A stretch of 50,505 nucleotides of DNA from a virus: positions 1-50,505 of IMG/VR virus record IMGVR_UViG_3300021957_000056. One strand, given 5' to 3'. The position numbers were made by a program, and so were the translations under genes. The notes beneath the pieces are model-generated. The model made no database searches, was not told the DNA's origin, and saw only the letters and a program-made list of their open reading frames with translations. Shown in pieces: positions 1-7,987 of the stretch (its first letter is position 1; each line of letters starts with the position of its first letter).

Positions 1-133
1 TCCAGGAATGGTTACTATTAAGGTAAACTAATTGAGAATCTTCTCTACCGCTCTGTAAACTTAGTAGTTTATTCCTAGCATCTAAAATTTCTGATACTCC
101 TTTAGTGAATGGTCCACCTAATATTCTTGACAT
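1..133 (-). CDS. partial gene downstream of gp53-like protein, unknown
   Basis: Reading leftward from an ATG at 133, an open frame of 44 codons begins MSRILGGPFTKG and runs off the window edge without a stop. Its start overlaps the stop of the upstream gp53-like gene in a TAATG junction, the kind of coupling seen between the other baseplate genes here. The visible part carries no motif I recognise. Its position suggests another baseplate or tail component, but that rests on context only. Confidence 0.6.
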   Translation of the reverse strand, partial: MSRILGGPFTKGVSEILDARNKLLSLQSGREDSQLVYLNSNHSW

Positions 134-435
134 TACCTTGATTTATTAAGTTGGTCAAATAGAGTAAGTGCTAATGTTTTATCTGCAGGTATTCTGAGTT
201 GTTGCCCCGGTGTTGGTATTAAAGAACCATTAGTACTGTTATTAGCAGTAGCTATTACCCACCACAACGATGAATCTTTATAAAATTGATATGCAAGAGT
301 ATCATATCTATCACCTGTTGTAGTTATAACGTAAATATCATTTTCTGTTTCAGGTAATCTCGGGTATATAGCGTTAGTTCTATAATTTCTACCTTTATCA
401 GTTTTGATTCGTTCTATATTTTTATACCTTTTCAT
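133..435 (-). CDS. gp53-like baseplate wedge protein (LysM-like)
   Basis: A 100-residue protein. Residues 35-70 (YVITTTGDRYDTLAYQFYKD, then WWVIATANN) have the pattern of the LysM-like fold found in T4 gp53 and in tail protein X: a threonine/aspartate-rich lead, 'DTLAYQFY', then a tryptophan pair followed by 'ANN'. The C-terminus has 'PGQQLRIPAD', also typical of LysM-type tail proteins. T4 gp53 is about twice as long, so this would be a compact version that joins baseplate wedges. It follows the tube-initiator-like gene by 17 nt and its stop overlaps the next start. The family assignment is by motif, not alignment. Confidence 0.65.
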   Translation of the reverse strand: MKRYKNIERIKTDKGRNYRTNAIYPRLPETENDIYVITTTGDRYDTLAYQFYKDSSLWWVIATANNSTNGSLIPTPGQQLRIPADKTLALTLFDQLNKSR

Positions 436-452
436 CTACCAGTGTTATTAGG

Positions 453-1634
453 TTAATTTAAACCTATAAAGTTTCCTTGATCAAAGTCACCTCCAAATGC
501 TCCTGTTTCTCCTGATACTGAAGCTTTTCTACCTATGTAACTAGTACCTTCAAATTGAAATCCTTGTTGTGGTACAAATGAATGTATTGGGGTAAAAGCT
601 AGACTACAGTCTAAAACAGTAGGTAATTGCTGTTGATTGCTAGCTTCTCTACCTAACGAGTCTAATCCTATATCCCATGGGTATTCTTGACTCCAATTAA
701 AGGTAGCATTAGTTATAATACCCGGTATATTATCTAAGTAGTCACCTATTGTAACTTTTACAAAATTACCTTTCATAATACCGCTTTCAGAGTATGTAGG
801 AGCAGTAACTGAAGCTAACTGGTTAATTTTTTTGTAGATTGGAAACATTTCTTGTTTATTAGCAGCAGCTATTTTAAAACCAATACCTACAGTTCTTTCA
901 AAACCACTATAAGTATAGAAATTTTCTGCTCTACCATTATATTTCCAATTGTTCCAATCTCCATTATAAGCATCATCTAACTGGGTGAGATATGCATTAA
1001 AAAGTAAATGCTGATATTCTATAGGATTGTTATCATCTTCTACAGGTTTTACAATAGTGAATCTAAACTTTATTAAATCGTTTCCATATTCTACATTATC
1101 ACTATCCGAAGGAGATTCTAATATTTTGTTTGTTTTTTTAAACTCTATTACAGGGTCTTTTGCCGGTAATGGTCCTGTAAATATAGTTATCATATCTCTT
1201 AATCCTTTCTTATCACCTCTGACAAAATGTGTACCTGTACCATTTACCGGTACTTGTGCAAGTGTTGTTGCAAGCGTTTTGGCTACTCCTCCGATATTAT
1301 CTAGAGAAATGGAACTTCCAAAAGATATTTTATTTCGATCATCTTTCGGTTTTCTTGCTTCTTCATGAATCTTTTTATTATCACTATCTATTACACCTAA
1401 TGCAGCTGTGTTGGCAATAAATTTTAACCCAGGTTTCTGAGTTAGTAAAGTAGCTACTCTTTTTAAGTCATCTAATCCTCTTCCCAGACGTGTTGTAGAT
1501 TGATAGGTGGTTGAATTAGACACAGGTATATCTTTCTGTATTATAGGTTCATTTCCTATATTAACAGCATCAGAATACTTATATCTCTGATTTTGAGGTA
1601 TTCCCTCTTCAGTATATTTTTTAAGTATAGCCAC
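453..1634 (-). CDS. gp48/gp54-like tail-tube initiator or baseplate hub protein
   Basis: A 393-residue protein directly downstream of the tape measure and a 59-residue ORF, the position held by gp48 and gp54 in T4. The C-terminal third ('GDYLDNIPGIITNATFNW', then 'YPWDIGLDSLGREA', 'QQLPTVLDCSLAFTPIHSFV') looks like a tail-tube-type beta domain: a membrane-free, aromatic-rich protein ending in a flexible Gly/Phe tail. I infer a role in starting tube polymerisation on the baseplate. The start is GTG at 1634 (MAILKKYTEEG). No ATG occurs between it and the preceding stop at 1638, and the neighbouring stop lies only 3 nt away. The exact family (48, 54 or another hub protein) is not settled. Confidence 0.55.
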   Translation of the reverse strand: MAILKKYTEEGIPQNQRYKYSDAVNIGNEPIIQKDIPVSNSTTYQSTTRLGRGLDDLKRVATLLTQKPGLKFIANTAALGVIDSDNKKIHEEARKPKDDRNKISFGSSISLDNIGGVAKTLATTLAQVPVNGTGTHFVRGDKKGLRDMITIFTGPLPAKDPVIEFKKTNKILESPSDSDNVEYGNDLIKFRFTIVKPVEDDNNPIEYQHLLFNAYLTQLDDAYNGDWNNWKYNGRAENFYTYSGFERTVGIGFKIAAANKQEMFPIYKKINQLASVTAPTYSESGIMKGNFVKVTIGDYLDNIPGIITNATFNWSQEYPWDIGLDSLGREASNQQQLPTVLDCSLAFTPIHSFVPQQGFQFEGTSYIGRKASVSGETGAFGGDFDQGNFIGLN

Positions 1635-1637
1635 CTA

Positions 1638-1817
1638 CTACTCAGGTTTATTATCCGAATACTTATCTGGTGTTGCTCCGTTTAAGTCAAAAACTGAATG
1701 TTCTCCTTTTATAGGTGAATGTAATTCAGATGTTTCTAAAGCTCCTTGTCTTACCTCTGGAGTTTGTCCTTTAAGTCCAAGTTTAGATGTTTCTAATTGA
1801 TTTTTTAAAATTCCCAT
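1638..1817 (-). CDS. small 59-residue protein between tape measure and tube initiator
   Basis: A complete ATG-to-TAG frame encodes 59 residues, beginning MGILKNQLETSKLGLKGQ and ending in TPDKYSDNKPE. It is hydrophilic, with no membrane segment and no cysteines. It fills the 206-base gap between the tape measure stop (1840) and the GTG start of the next gene (1634), ends 3 nt before that start, and is preceded by a copy of the TATTTATA motif at 1830-1837. Gap-filling, overlap-like spacing and plausible composition support a real gene. The function is unknown; a structural or assembly role is suggested by position only. Confidence 0.75.
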   Translation of the reverse strand: MGILKNQLETSKLGLKGQTPEVRQGALETSELHSPIKGEHSVFDLNGATPDKYSDNKPE

Positions 1818-1829
1818 AATTATTTTTAT

Positions 1830-1837
1830 TATAAATA
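1830..1837 (-). promoter_or_regulatory. TATTTATA motif upstream of the 59-residue gene
   Basis: The coding strand reads CTATTTATAATAAAAATAATT just before the ATG at 1817 (12 nt between motif and start). It is one of fourteen like sites in the window's gene gaps; a late-promoter role is inferred. Confidence 0.45.
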
Positions 1838-1839
1838 GT

Positions 1840-4488
1840 TTAACTAAAATTTTGTGTTCCTAAAACCATTGCACGACCGGCTTTGTTACCGTCGATGTAT
1901 ACGTCTCCTCCTGCTTGTATAGCTGCCAGTATCGCATCTAGTTTCTTTTCTACGTCTTTATTATTACCTCCTGATAGATTAGTTCCTCCAATAACAATAT
2001 CATCTTTATTAAACCTCTGTATACCTTGACCAGGTCTAATAATAAAATCGTCCAATACTGGTTCACCATCTAAAGCATCTAGTAATCTCTGACTTCTCGA
2101 TGCTGCTATTCTTTCTGCAGAATTTCTATTTGAATATGATTTCTCTAAAGCAGATGCTCCTCTTTCAGTAGTGCTGGTGATGAATTCATCTAATTTATCT
2201 GTAAATCCTTGTTCATCTGCTTGCGTTCTTAATTCAGCAAGTTTCATTGAAGTCAACTTATTAGTACTTAATAAATTATTTAAATAACTATCAACCTGTT
2301 CTTGTGAAGACACTTTTGATGGCATTATTTCATAGTCTTTTACACCGCCAAAAAGTCCTGATATACCTTGTTCTGCAAATCTTGTTAAAAGAACTACTAC
2401 CTTATCCAGAACACCGGTTCCAACAAGTTCCATAAATTTATCTTTAACTCTTTCCATAGCTGCAGCTAATTGTTCACCAGCTGTAACTTGATCAGCCATT
2501 CCTGCTGCTGTTGCATCAGCTATTCCTAATTCAGCTTTCTTCTGCTCTAGAGCTATTTTATTTTCTTTATTTTCTTTTGTTAACTCATTTAATCTTTTTT
2601 TACTAAGTCTGTAGTCTTTTAGACTCATCGTTTCTATATTTTGATCGTGATCAGATATTTTTTGTTTGAGTTGTTCAATTTCTACAAGATTTTGTTTTTC
2701 TAAAGTTTGTTGTATTTTTAAAGCTTGTAAATATGCCTTTTGATTTTTTATTTGCTCTAAAGCTTGTCTATTTCTATCCGTCTGTAGTAGAAATGCGTCT
2801 TGTAGTTCATCTACTGATAGACCTATAACATCTGCAAGAGCTTGCATTACAATCGGACTTTTTCTTTGCTCTTTTGTCAATCCTTGTGTTATTTTCATTA
2901 CTTCAGAAGTAGCTCCTGCTATATTACCAGTCATTGCCATAGCTCTGGCTTTATCTAAATTTATATCTTTCCCTAAAAATAGTTCAGCTTCTAATTCAGC
3001 TGCTATACTAGATTCAAAGTCTAATAGGTTTTCTGATAGATTTCTTGCTTGAGTTAAGTTTAGACCTAATTTTCTAACCCCATTTACAGCTCTAGCTATA
3101 GCTATATTACTAAATCCAAATGATGCTGCTACCTGACCACTTGCTTCACCTACAGCAGACATTAACTGTCCGAAAGTTGCTGTACTCTGTCCTGAGTTAT
3201 AAAGTTCATTATTCATTAGCATTATAGTATCAACATTCTCTCTTGCGCTGCCTCCAAATGCTTCTGAACGTGCTGTTACTTTTGTTGCTGCTTCTGCACT
3301 AACACCCATTCTTTGAGACATTAGAGTAAGGGCATCTAATGTTTCTGTAGAGAAACGACCTCCTCTATCTAATTCCTCTACTAACATTGTTTGTGCTGCT
3401 ATAAGCTTAGTCATAGAAGCATAAGTCTTATTAATAGTTTTTTCAGAAGTTAATAAACTATCTCTCATTCCATCTGCTGAATCTCTAGATATCCCGAACT
3501 GTCTTGCAAGTTCAACTGATCTTTCTTGAGAACCAGTTAATATGCTAGCAAAGTACCTTAAAGATTTTACAACTGTGGTTATTATCATTAGTGGTATAAG
3601 AGATTTTTGAATTGCAGAACCCATAGCTTTAAACCTTGTTGTCATAAGGCCTTGCGACTGTAATGCATTTTCCATTCCAAGTTCTCTAAGTCTATTTATA
3701 GCATCCTGTCCTGTTAGTATATTATCATTACCGTCTAATAAGTGTTTTGCTAATCCTAATTCTATTACCTTTTGCTCATTTAGTTTTTCAGCGGATATAA
3801 CACCATTTTCATAAATACCACTTAATCTTTCATTAGTAACTGCTTGCTGTCTAACTAAATCATTTGATTGAATAAAAGGTTCTACTAATGCTGAAAGACC
3901 TGGTATCTGTTTAGATATACCCCCGATAATGTCAAACATACTGGAAAACTTATCATTGGTTCTGATAGTAGTTTCCTCTAATTCAGCAAATCCACTAAAT
4001 ACAACTTGTGCTTCTTCAGATGTTGCTCTTATAACTCTTCCTTGTTGTTGAATTAAGTCAATTTCTGTTCTTTTTTGATCTATTGCTTCTTTTTGTACAA
4101 TAGCTGCGTCACCTTTTAAATCTTTACTCTTTTCTACTAATTCAAGAAGATCTGCTTCAGCCTTTTGTTGTTGTCTATATAAATCGTTAGATTTTATGTT
4201 TAAACTATAAATTTGACGTTCAGCGTCTACTCTTTTAGCAGTAATATCTTTCAACGACTTCCCCATTTTAGCAGCTTTACTTTGTAGTCTGTTAAAATCC
4301 CTAACAAGACTATTAATCCTATTAAAATTATTGGATAGGTCTGTTCCTATACCGTCGTTAAGATTCTTAACTTCAGCGTTAACAAGACTGATGTTACTTT
4401 TAAGATCTTTTATCCTACCAGTAACCCCTTCAACTTTAGATAAAAGCTGTTCGTTATTAAATGCACTAAAATCTATATCTTTTGGCAT
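1840..4488 (-). CDS. tail tape measure protein
   Basis: An 882-residue protein that fits a tail tape measure by length, position and composition. Residues 1-170 are almost continuous heptad-rich coiled coil (many K/E/L/Q). Residues 297-318 (KSLIPLMIITTVVKSLRYFA) form a membrane-like hydrophobic segment typical of tape measures. A long alpha-helical part and a second coiled coil (about 570-650, KQNLVEIEQLKQKISDH) follow. Tape measures set tail length and are threaded through the tail tube; T4's is gp29 (590 residues), so the tail here may be longer. It directly follows the chaperone pair, matching the usual chaperone-frameshift-tape-measure order. The C-terminus is glycine-rich and ends in 'GRAMVLGTQNFS'. 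Confidence 0.85.
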   Translation of the reverse strand: MPKDIDFSAFNNEQLLSKVEGVTGRIKDLKSNISLVNAEVKNLNDGIGTDLSNNFNRINSLVRDFNRLQSKAAKMGKSLKDITAKRVDAERQIYSLNIKSNDLYRQQQKAEADLLELVEKSKDLKGDAAIVQKEAIDQKRTEIDLIQQQGRVIRATSEEAQVVFSGFAELEETTIRTNDKFSSMFDIIGGISKQIPGLSALVEPFIQSNDLVRQQAVTNERLSGIYENGVISAEKLNEQKVIELGLAKHLLDGNDNILTGQDAINRLRELGMENALQSQGLMTTRFKAMGSAIQKSLIPLMIITTVVKSLRYFASILTGSQERSVELARQFGISRDSADGMRDSLLTSEKTINKTYASMTKLIAAQTMLVEELDRGGRFSTETLDALTLMSQRMGVSAEAATKVTARSEAFGGSARENVDTIMLMNNELYNSGQSTATFGQLMSAVGEASGQVAASFGFSNIAIARAVNGVRKLGLNLTQARNLSENLLDFESSIAAELEAELFLGKDINLDKARAMAMTGNIAGATSEVMKITQGLTKEQRKSPIVMQALADVIGLSVDELQDAFLLQTDRNRQALEQIKNQKAYLQALKIQQTLEKQNLVEIEQLKQKISDHDQNIETMSLKDYRLSKKRLNELTKENKENKIALEQKKAELGIADATAAGMADQVTAGEQLAAAMERVKDKFMELVGTGVLDKVVVLLTRFAEQGISGLFGGVKDYEIMPSKVSSQEQVDSYLNNLLSTNKLTSMKLAELRTQADEQGFTDKLDEFITSTTERGASALEKSYSNRNSAERIAASRSQRLLDALDGEPVLDDFIIRPGQGIQRFNKDDIVIGGTNLSGGNNKDVEKKLDAILAAIQAGGDVYIDGNKAGRAMVLGTQNFS

Positions 4489-4496
4489 GTATTTCT

Positions 4497-4508
4497 TTAT
4501 AATAAATA
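4497..4508 (-). promoter_or_regulatory. TATTTATTATAA motif upstream of tape measure
   Basis: Coding strand CTATTTATTATAAAG, 8 nt before the tape-measure ATG at 4488. It is a one-base variant of the window-wide motif (TATTTATT rather than TATTTATA). Confidence 0.4.
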
Positions 4509-4521
4509 GGAAAGACCTCTA

Positions 4522-4791
4522 TTATTTAGAAGTCTTTGTATTATAGCTTGGATTAATATCAGGTTTATGTATTTTTGCTTTTTGCATACCTTTAGCTTTT
4601 TTCATAGCTTTTTCTTCTGCTTCATTTTTTTTATCGAAAAAATCTTTAATTTCCTGAAAAGTAAACTTTCTCAGCCAGATTGGCATATTATATACATCAC
4701 TCCAAGTATACCCACCATTACCGTGGAATACTATTTGATGTACCTGTGAGAATACAGAAGATCTATATTCAGAACTTAGGCCAAAAAAACC
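4522..4791 (-). CDS. frameshift-expressed C-terminal extension of the tail assembly chaperone
   Basis: An open frame of 89 codons with no usable start for its first 35 codons (the first ATG is at 4686, mid-domain). It opens just after an in-frame TAG at 4794-4792 and overlaps the end of the upstream chaperone gene at a run of seven T residues (4789-4783). After the shift it reads GLSSEYRSSVFSQVHQIV, then YTWSDVYNMPIWLRKF, then a Lys/Glu-rich helix, ending NPSYNTKTSK. The codon phase needs a +1 or -2 shift, not the common -1. In many long-tailed phages a frameshifted second chaperone lies exactly between the tube gene and the tape measure, as here; by position it corresponds to T4 gp51. A homopolymer sequencing error is the alternative. 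Confidence 0.8.
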   Translation of the reverse strand, partial: GFFGLSSEYRSSVFSQVHQIVFHGNGGYTWSDVYNMPIWLRKFTFQEIKDFFDKKNEAEEKAMKKAKGMQKAKIHKPDINPSYNTKTSK

Positions 4792-5506
4792 CTACCCCTA
4801 TCGGGATGTCAACCCCTCCTGCTGGTCCATCCTCTGGATAGTAAATCATATCTATATCCGGTGAGACTTTTAAAATTTGATCTCTAAATGCTCTTGCATC
4901 AGAAGCTAATAGGTAATTATCTACGTAATTTCTTATATCCGCTGATTGTTTTGATCCTTCAACTGAAGTAATACAGAACTTTAATCTGGTAGTTACCTCG
5001 GAATTACCTTCTGGGTCAATCTTTGCTAATCCGGAAAGTTCTTCTTCTATAGCTTTTTCATCAGCATGGGTTAATATTTTATAGGTTACAACAACACCAC
5101 TTTTCGGCATAGTAAATTTAAACTCATTTTTACCTTCCTTAAGTAGGTCTAAATCTATATCTTTTTCGTTTAACTTACTTAGGTCAACCATTATATCGTT
5201 ACCTCTATATCTTACCGGGTAATCTTTTCCATAAGCAAGTATTCTTGCAGCAATCATAATAGCGTTCTTATCACCAATAAGTAGGTCGTTGTAGTTTACA
5301 TTTTCAGTAACTATTAAGGATTCTAAAAGTTTATCGATTACCGTACCATTATTTATATAATTACTATTAGTAAGAATATCTTCTTCTTTAGCAGTCATAT
5401 ACTTCATCTCAAGTTCTCCTTTAGATAATGGAGAATCTTCTGGGTAAAGTAGTCCTTTTGATGGTAATACTACGGTTTCTGTAGGTAATTTGAATTTTGT
5501 ACTCAT
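4769..5506 (-). CDS. gp26-like baseplate/tail assembly protein (upstream chaperone)
   Basis: A 245-residue protein. Its N-terminus (KLPTETVVLPSKGLLYPED, then 'ELEMKYMTAKEEDILTNSNY') and its end (IPIGVGFFWPKF) match the pattern of the T4 gp26 base-plate family. In T4 this protein takes part in hub assembly; in other tailed phages the equivalent position encodes the shorter tail assembly chaperone. The terminal codons GGG TTT TTT TGG carry the slippery T run from which a C-terminal extension appears to be made. It has its own upstream motif (5532-5543) and lies below the tube-gene terminator, so it heads its own unit with the tape-measure chaperone extension. Confidence 0.8.
   Translation of the reverse strand: MSTKFKLPTETVVLPSKGLLYPEDSPLSKGELEMKYMTAKEEDILTNSNYINNGTVIDKLLESLIVTENVNYNDLLIGDKNAIMIAARILAYGKDYPVRYRGNDIMVDLSKLNEKDIDLDLLKEGKNEFKFTMPKSGVVVTYKILTHADEKAIEEELSGLAKIDPEGNSEVTTRLKFCITSVEGSKQSADIRNYVDNYLLASDARAFRDQILKVSPDIDMIYYPEDGPAGGVDIPIGVGFFWPKF
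4783..4792 (-). promoter_or_regulatory. putative +1/-2 ribosomal frameshift site
   Basis: The coding strand reads G TTTTTTT GG, in zero frame GGG TTT TTT TGG CCT. The 20-base overlap between the zero frame (stop at 4769) and the downstream frame (opens after TAG at 4794) contains this run. A tRNA-Phe in the P site can re-pair perfectly after moving +1 or -2. The -1 frame hits TAA at 4778-4776 and is ruled out. Confidence 0.7.
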
Positions 5507-5531
5507 AAATAACGTTTAAGTATAACTTGTC

Positions 5532-5543
5532 TTATAATAAATA
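5532..5543 (-). promoter_or_regulatory. TATTTATTATAA motif upstream of gp26-like gene
   Basis: Coding strand GTATATTTATTATAAGAC, about 25 nt before the ATG at 5506 and just below the terminator at 5567-5594. It is placed as expected for a promoter after a terminator. Confidence 0.5.
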
Positions 5544-5566
5544 TACGAATAATTTATTTTTAAACC

Positions 5567-5594
5567 AACAAAAAACCCGACTAAATGCCGGGTT
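5567..5594 (-). terminator. rho-independent terminator after tail tube gene
   Basis: The coding strand reads AACCCG, a 9-nt loop, CGGGTT, then a T run (the plus strand shows aacccg 5574-5579 and cgggtt 5589-5594, with an A tract at 5570-5575). It sits 25 nt after the tube stop at 5619. Tube mRNA, one of the most abundant late messages, would end here. Confidence 0.8.
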
Positions 5595-5618
5595 CTTATA
5601 AAGTATGTAGTTTAGCGG

Positions 5619-6104
5619 TTAATAGTTTAAGATACAGTAGTCCATCGCTACAGTTAACGATACGTCAACTACCTCACTGTTTGCCCAATCGTAATCACCG
5701 AAATCTGCTGTTGTTACAAATCCTCCTTTGATTACCCATTCTCCTACGATATCTCCTACTGGTCCTAATATATTAAGTGTTAGGTCCTTTTTGTAGAAAT
5801 CTGAATATCCAGCTCTACCTGTTACAGACTCATAAGATAATCTTGCCCACTCCATCACAGATTGTGCTCCTGATGGTGTGATTGGGTCATATAAAGTCAT
5901 TGTTATATCAGCCCATTCTCTTTTACCTCTAATTTTTCTATAAGAGTTAATATGGTCTAACTTAATCACCTCATCTGAGAATTCTGGTGCTGATACGTTC
6001 TTTACTAAGAATGATGGAATACCATCTACGTAAAGGACAAATCTATTCTGAACTTTCGGTTCGAAAGCTCTAAACATTATTTCATTTGGATCTAATACTG
6101 CCAT
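5619..6104 (-). CDS. 19: tail tube protein
   Basis: A 161-residue protein, almost the length of T4 gp19 (163). It forms the hexameric inner tube of the contractile tail. It begins MAVLDPNEIMFRAFEPK and contains the family pattern 'QNRFVLYVDGIPSFLVKNVSAP' (in part), 'KIRGKREWADITMTLYDPI' and a C-terminal 'DYDWANSEVVDVSLTVAMDY'. It lies directly downstream of the sheath gene as in T4, has a TATTTATAATAA motif 15 nt before its ATG, and is followed by a terminator, so it is probably a single-gene transcript as well as part of a read-through from the sheath gene. Confidence 0.93.
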   Translation of the reverse strand: MAVLDPNEIMFRAFEPKVQNRFVLYVDGIPSFLVKNVSAPEFSDEVIKLDHINSYRKIRGKREWADITMTLYDPITPSGAQSVMEWARLSYESVTGRAGYSDFYKKDLTLNILGPVGDIVGEWVIKGGFVTTADFGDYDWANSEVVDVSLTVAMDYCILNY

Positions 6105-6119
6105 GTTGTTTTACTTTAT

Positions 6120-6127
6120 TATAAATA
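6120..6127 (-). promoter_or_regulatory. TATTTATA motif upstream of tail tube gene
   Basis: Coding strand AGATATTTATAATAAAG, ending 15 nt before the ATG at 6104, in the 36-base gap after the sheath stop. Confidence 0.5.
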
Positions 6128-6140
6128 TCTAAATTTTAAA

Positions 6141-7874
6141 TTATGCTCCAAAAGTTGCACCTGTTGGTTCAACAACGAAGTCTAATACTATGAATTCTGC
6201 TGTTTTAGCCGGCTGAATGTAGATTTGACCTACTAATTGGTTTCTATCTATTACGTCAGCTGTATTGTTAGTATCGTCCATTACTACTCTGTAAGCGTAA
6301 AGACCTTGTCTCTGTGTTACTGAGTCTAAGAATGGATTAACTGCTGATAAGAATTTATTTCTTGTTGTTATTGTATTTTGCTCAAATACTAACGTTTGTG
6401 CTTGATCTCCAATAAACTTCTTAAGATCAATCAATAATCTTCTTACATTTACTCTATCTAAAGAACTTGCTTTAGTCTGTAATGTTTTCTGACCAAATAT
6501 TGCAATACCTGTTCCTGGGAATGTAGCAATTGGATTAACTTTAGAATCGTATAATGTATCTCTATCGTTTCTAGTTAATTTTCTTTCTGCTTGAATCACT
6601 CCTGGTATTCCACCTCTTACAAGTCCTGCAGGTGCAAACCATGGTGCTGCTGCTCCATCTGTGAATGCATATACTCCTGGAATGTAAACTGATGCTGGTA
6701 CCCATACGTTCTTACCTGTCGATGATGCTGTTTGCAACCAAGGCCAGTATGCTGCTGCATATGAACTATTTAATAAGTCTGCTTTACCTGTTACGTTAGC
6801 TACTGAAGCTCCATATCCGAATAAATCAACTACTGCGATACAATCTCCTCTAGTCTCTGCTAATGAAATTACTTTATCTACAGTCGCACTGTGGTTATTT
6901 TTATTTAATCCTGGTGTTGATATTACGTTGAATTTATATTCGTCTGTATTTTCTAAGATACTAATAATATCTGTATATCCAGCTTCTACAACCCCTTGGT
7001 TGTTAGTATTAATGTTTTCAAAGAATTTGTTTTCATTTGCTGCTGGAATATCTCCTGTTGCACCGTAGAATGATCCAGATGATGCTACCGGTAGAGAACC
7101 AGTATATGCTGCAGTAGAAACTGTTACTCCGTCATTAGCTAGATAATCAATTGTAGTACCAGGAACTGATGGTATTCTAATATAATTAGAACTGTTTGCA
7201 TAAGATCCTGAAGATGCTACATATTTTACTCCTGCTCCATCTGTACCAATTTGAATATTTGAATCACCTACTTTCTTTTGTATAAAGCTATCTGCATTAG
7301 GGTCTAGACTTAAGTTATTAAACGTCTCTAAAATAACTTTGTTCTTGTGACTATCATCTCCTCTTCTTACTGAAAGTGTAAATGTTCCTTTTGTACTGTT
7401 TACGTTAGATACTTCCCATCTTAAGTTATCTATAGATCCTGATACTAGTGATCCATCTGAATTTTCTCCTCCATATGTTGCTGAGGTCTGGTTATTGTAT
7501 ATAGTACCTTTACCAATTGTCTTAATAGTAAATGGTTGTGTACTTCCATTGTCTGATGCTGATACGTGTGTGTTATCTGCTTCAGCAAATGTTCCTGTCA
7601 CTACTCTAGATACTAGACAAGAGTTACCTCCTTGAGAGAAGTAAGACTTTACTGCAATTGATGTTAAGTATTCATAAGAATCGGATCCTGATGTTACAGT
7701 GTCTCCAAATTTTCTTACGTATTCATTATATGAGGTAACAACTGTAGGTACTTCTACTGGTCCTTTGACTGTAGGTCCTATAATTGCTGCTCCTGCTTCG
7801 ATAGGTGCTGGGGCGATAAATGAGATATCATTTTCTCTCTGAAATACACCTGGTGAGACGATTGTTTCTGCCAT
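6141..7874 (-). CDS. 18: contractile tail sheath protein
   Basis: A 577-residue protein, somewhat shorter than T4 gp18 (659). The start MAETIVSPGVFQRENDIS, the early 'GAAIIGPTVKGPVEVPTVV', 'YNEYVRKFGD', 'KSYFSQGGNSCLVSRVV' and the C-terminal 'GQIYIQPAKTAEFIVLDF' are classic sheath features. The conserved C-terminal domain (about 390-577) makes the sheath mesh; the middle (about 120-330), rich in Ser/Gly/Asn, is the exposed variable insertion. Unlike T4, where 18 and 19 precede portal gene 20, this pair is separated from the head genes by the fibre region and the modification cassette. Two motif copies lie upstream. Confidence 0.95.
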   Translation of the reverse strand: MAETIVSPGVFQRENDISFIAPAPIEAGAAIIGPTVKGPVEVPTVVTSYNEYVRKFGDTVTSGSDSYEYLTSIAVKSYFSQGGNSCLVSRVVTGTFAEADNTHVSASDNGSTQPFTIKTIGKGTIYNNQTSATYGGENSDGSLVSGSIDNLRWEVSNVNSTKGTFTLSVRRGDDSHKNKVILETFNNLSLDPNADSFIQKKVGDSNIQIGTDGAGVKYVASSGSYANSSNYIRIPSVPGTTIDYLANDGVTVSTAAYTGSLPVASSGSFYGATGDIPAANENKFFENINTNNQGVVEAGYTDIISILENTDEYKFNVISTPGLNKNNHSATVDKVISLAETRGDCIAVVDLFGYGASVANVTGKADLLNSSYAAAYWPWLQTASSTGKNVWVPASVYIPGVYAFTDGAAAPWFAPAGLVRGGIPGVIQAERKLTRNDRDTLYDSKVNPIATFPGTGIAIFGQKTLQTKASSLDRVNVRRLLIDLKKFIGDQAQTLVFEQNTITTRNKFLSAVNPFLDSVTQRQGLYAYRVVMDDTNNTADVIDRNQLVGQIYIQPAKTAEFIVLDFVVEPTGATFGA

Positions 7875-7902
7875 TTTTGATAAGGTTTATAATATTGTCT
7901 TA

Positions 7903-7910
7903 TATAAATA
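7903..7910 (-). promoter_or_regulatory. TATTTATA motif, sheath-proximal copy
   Basis: Coding strand CATATATTTATATAAGAC, ending 28 nt before the sheath ATG at 7874. It is the nearer of two copies in this gap. Confidence 0.5.
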
Positions 7911-7926
7911 TATGTAAATAATCGAA

Positions 7927-7945
7927 ACCACATCATGTGTGTGGT
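7927..7945 (-). other. hairpin between cassette and sheath gene
   Basis: ACCACA (7927-7932) and TGTGGT (7940-7945) are perfect inverted repeats around a 7-nt loop. On the coding strand the stem is followed by TTTCGATT, too weak a T tract for a confident terminator. It lies between the two motif copies and may be an attenuator at the end of the cassette transcript. Confidence 0.35.
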
Positions 7946-7958
7946 ATTACTTTACGTA

Positions 7959-7966
7959 TATAAATA
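7959..7966 (-). promoter_or_regulatory. TATTTATA motif, sheath-distal copy
   Basis: Coding strand ACTCTATTTATATACG, 21 nt after the last cassette gene ends. Two copies before the sheath gene would suit a very highly expressed message; this is inference. Confidence 0.45.
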
Positions 7967-7987
7967 GAGTGTTATTTACTGAAAATA

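Noticed and set aside
4522-4686. separate gene starting at ATG 4686
   Set aside because: That start would remove the first half of the domain, which stays open and gene-like back to the T run; a frameshift or run-length error fits better.
4783-4792. conventional -1 frameshift
   Set aside because: The -1 frame meets TAA at 4778-4776 directly after the run, so only +1 or -2 leads into the long downstream frame.
7927-7945. strong terminator at the end of the cassette
   Set aside because: The stem is only 6 bp and the following sequence lacks a convincing T run, so it is listed only as a hairpin.
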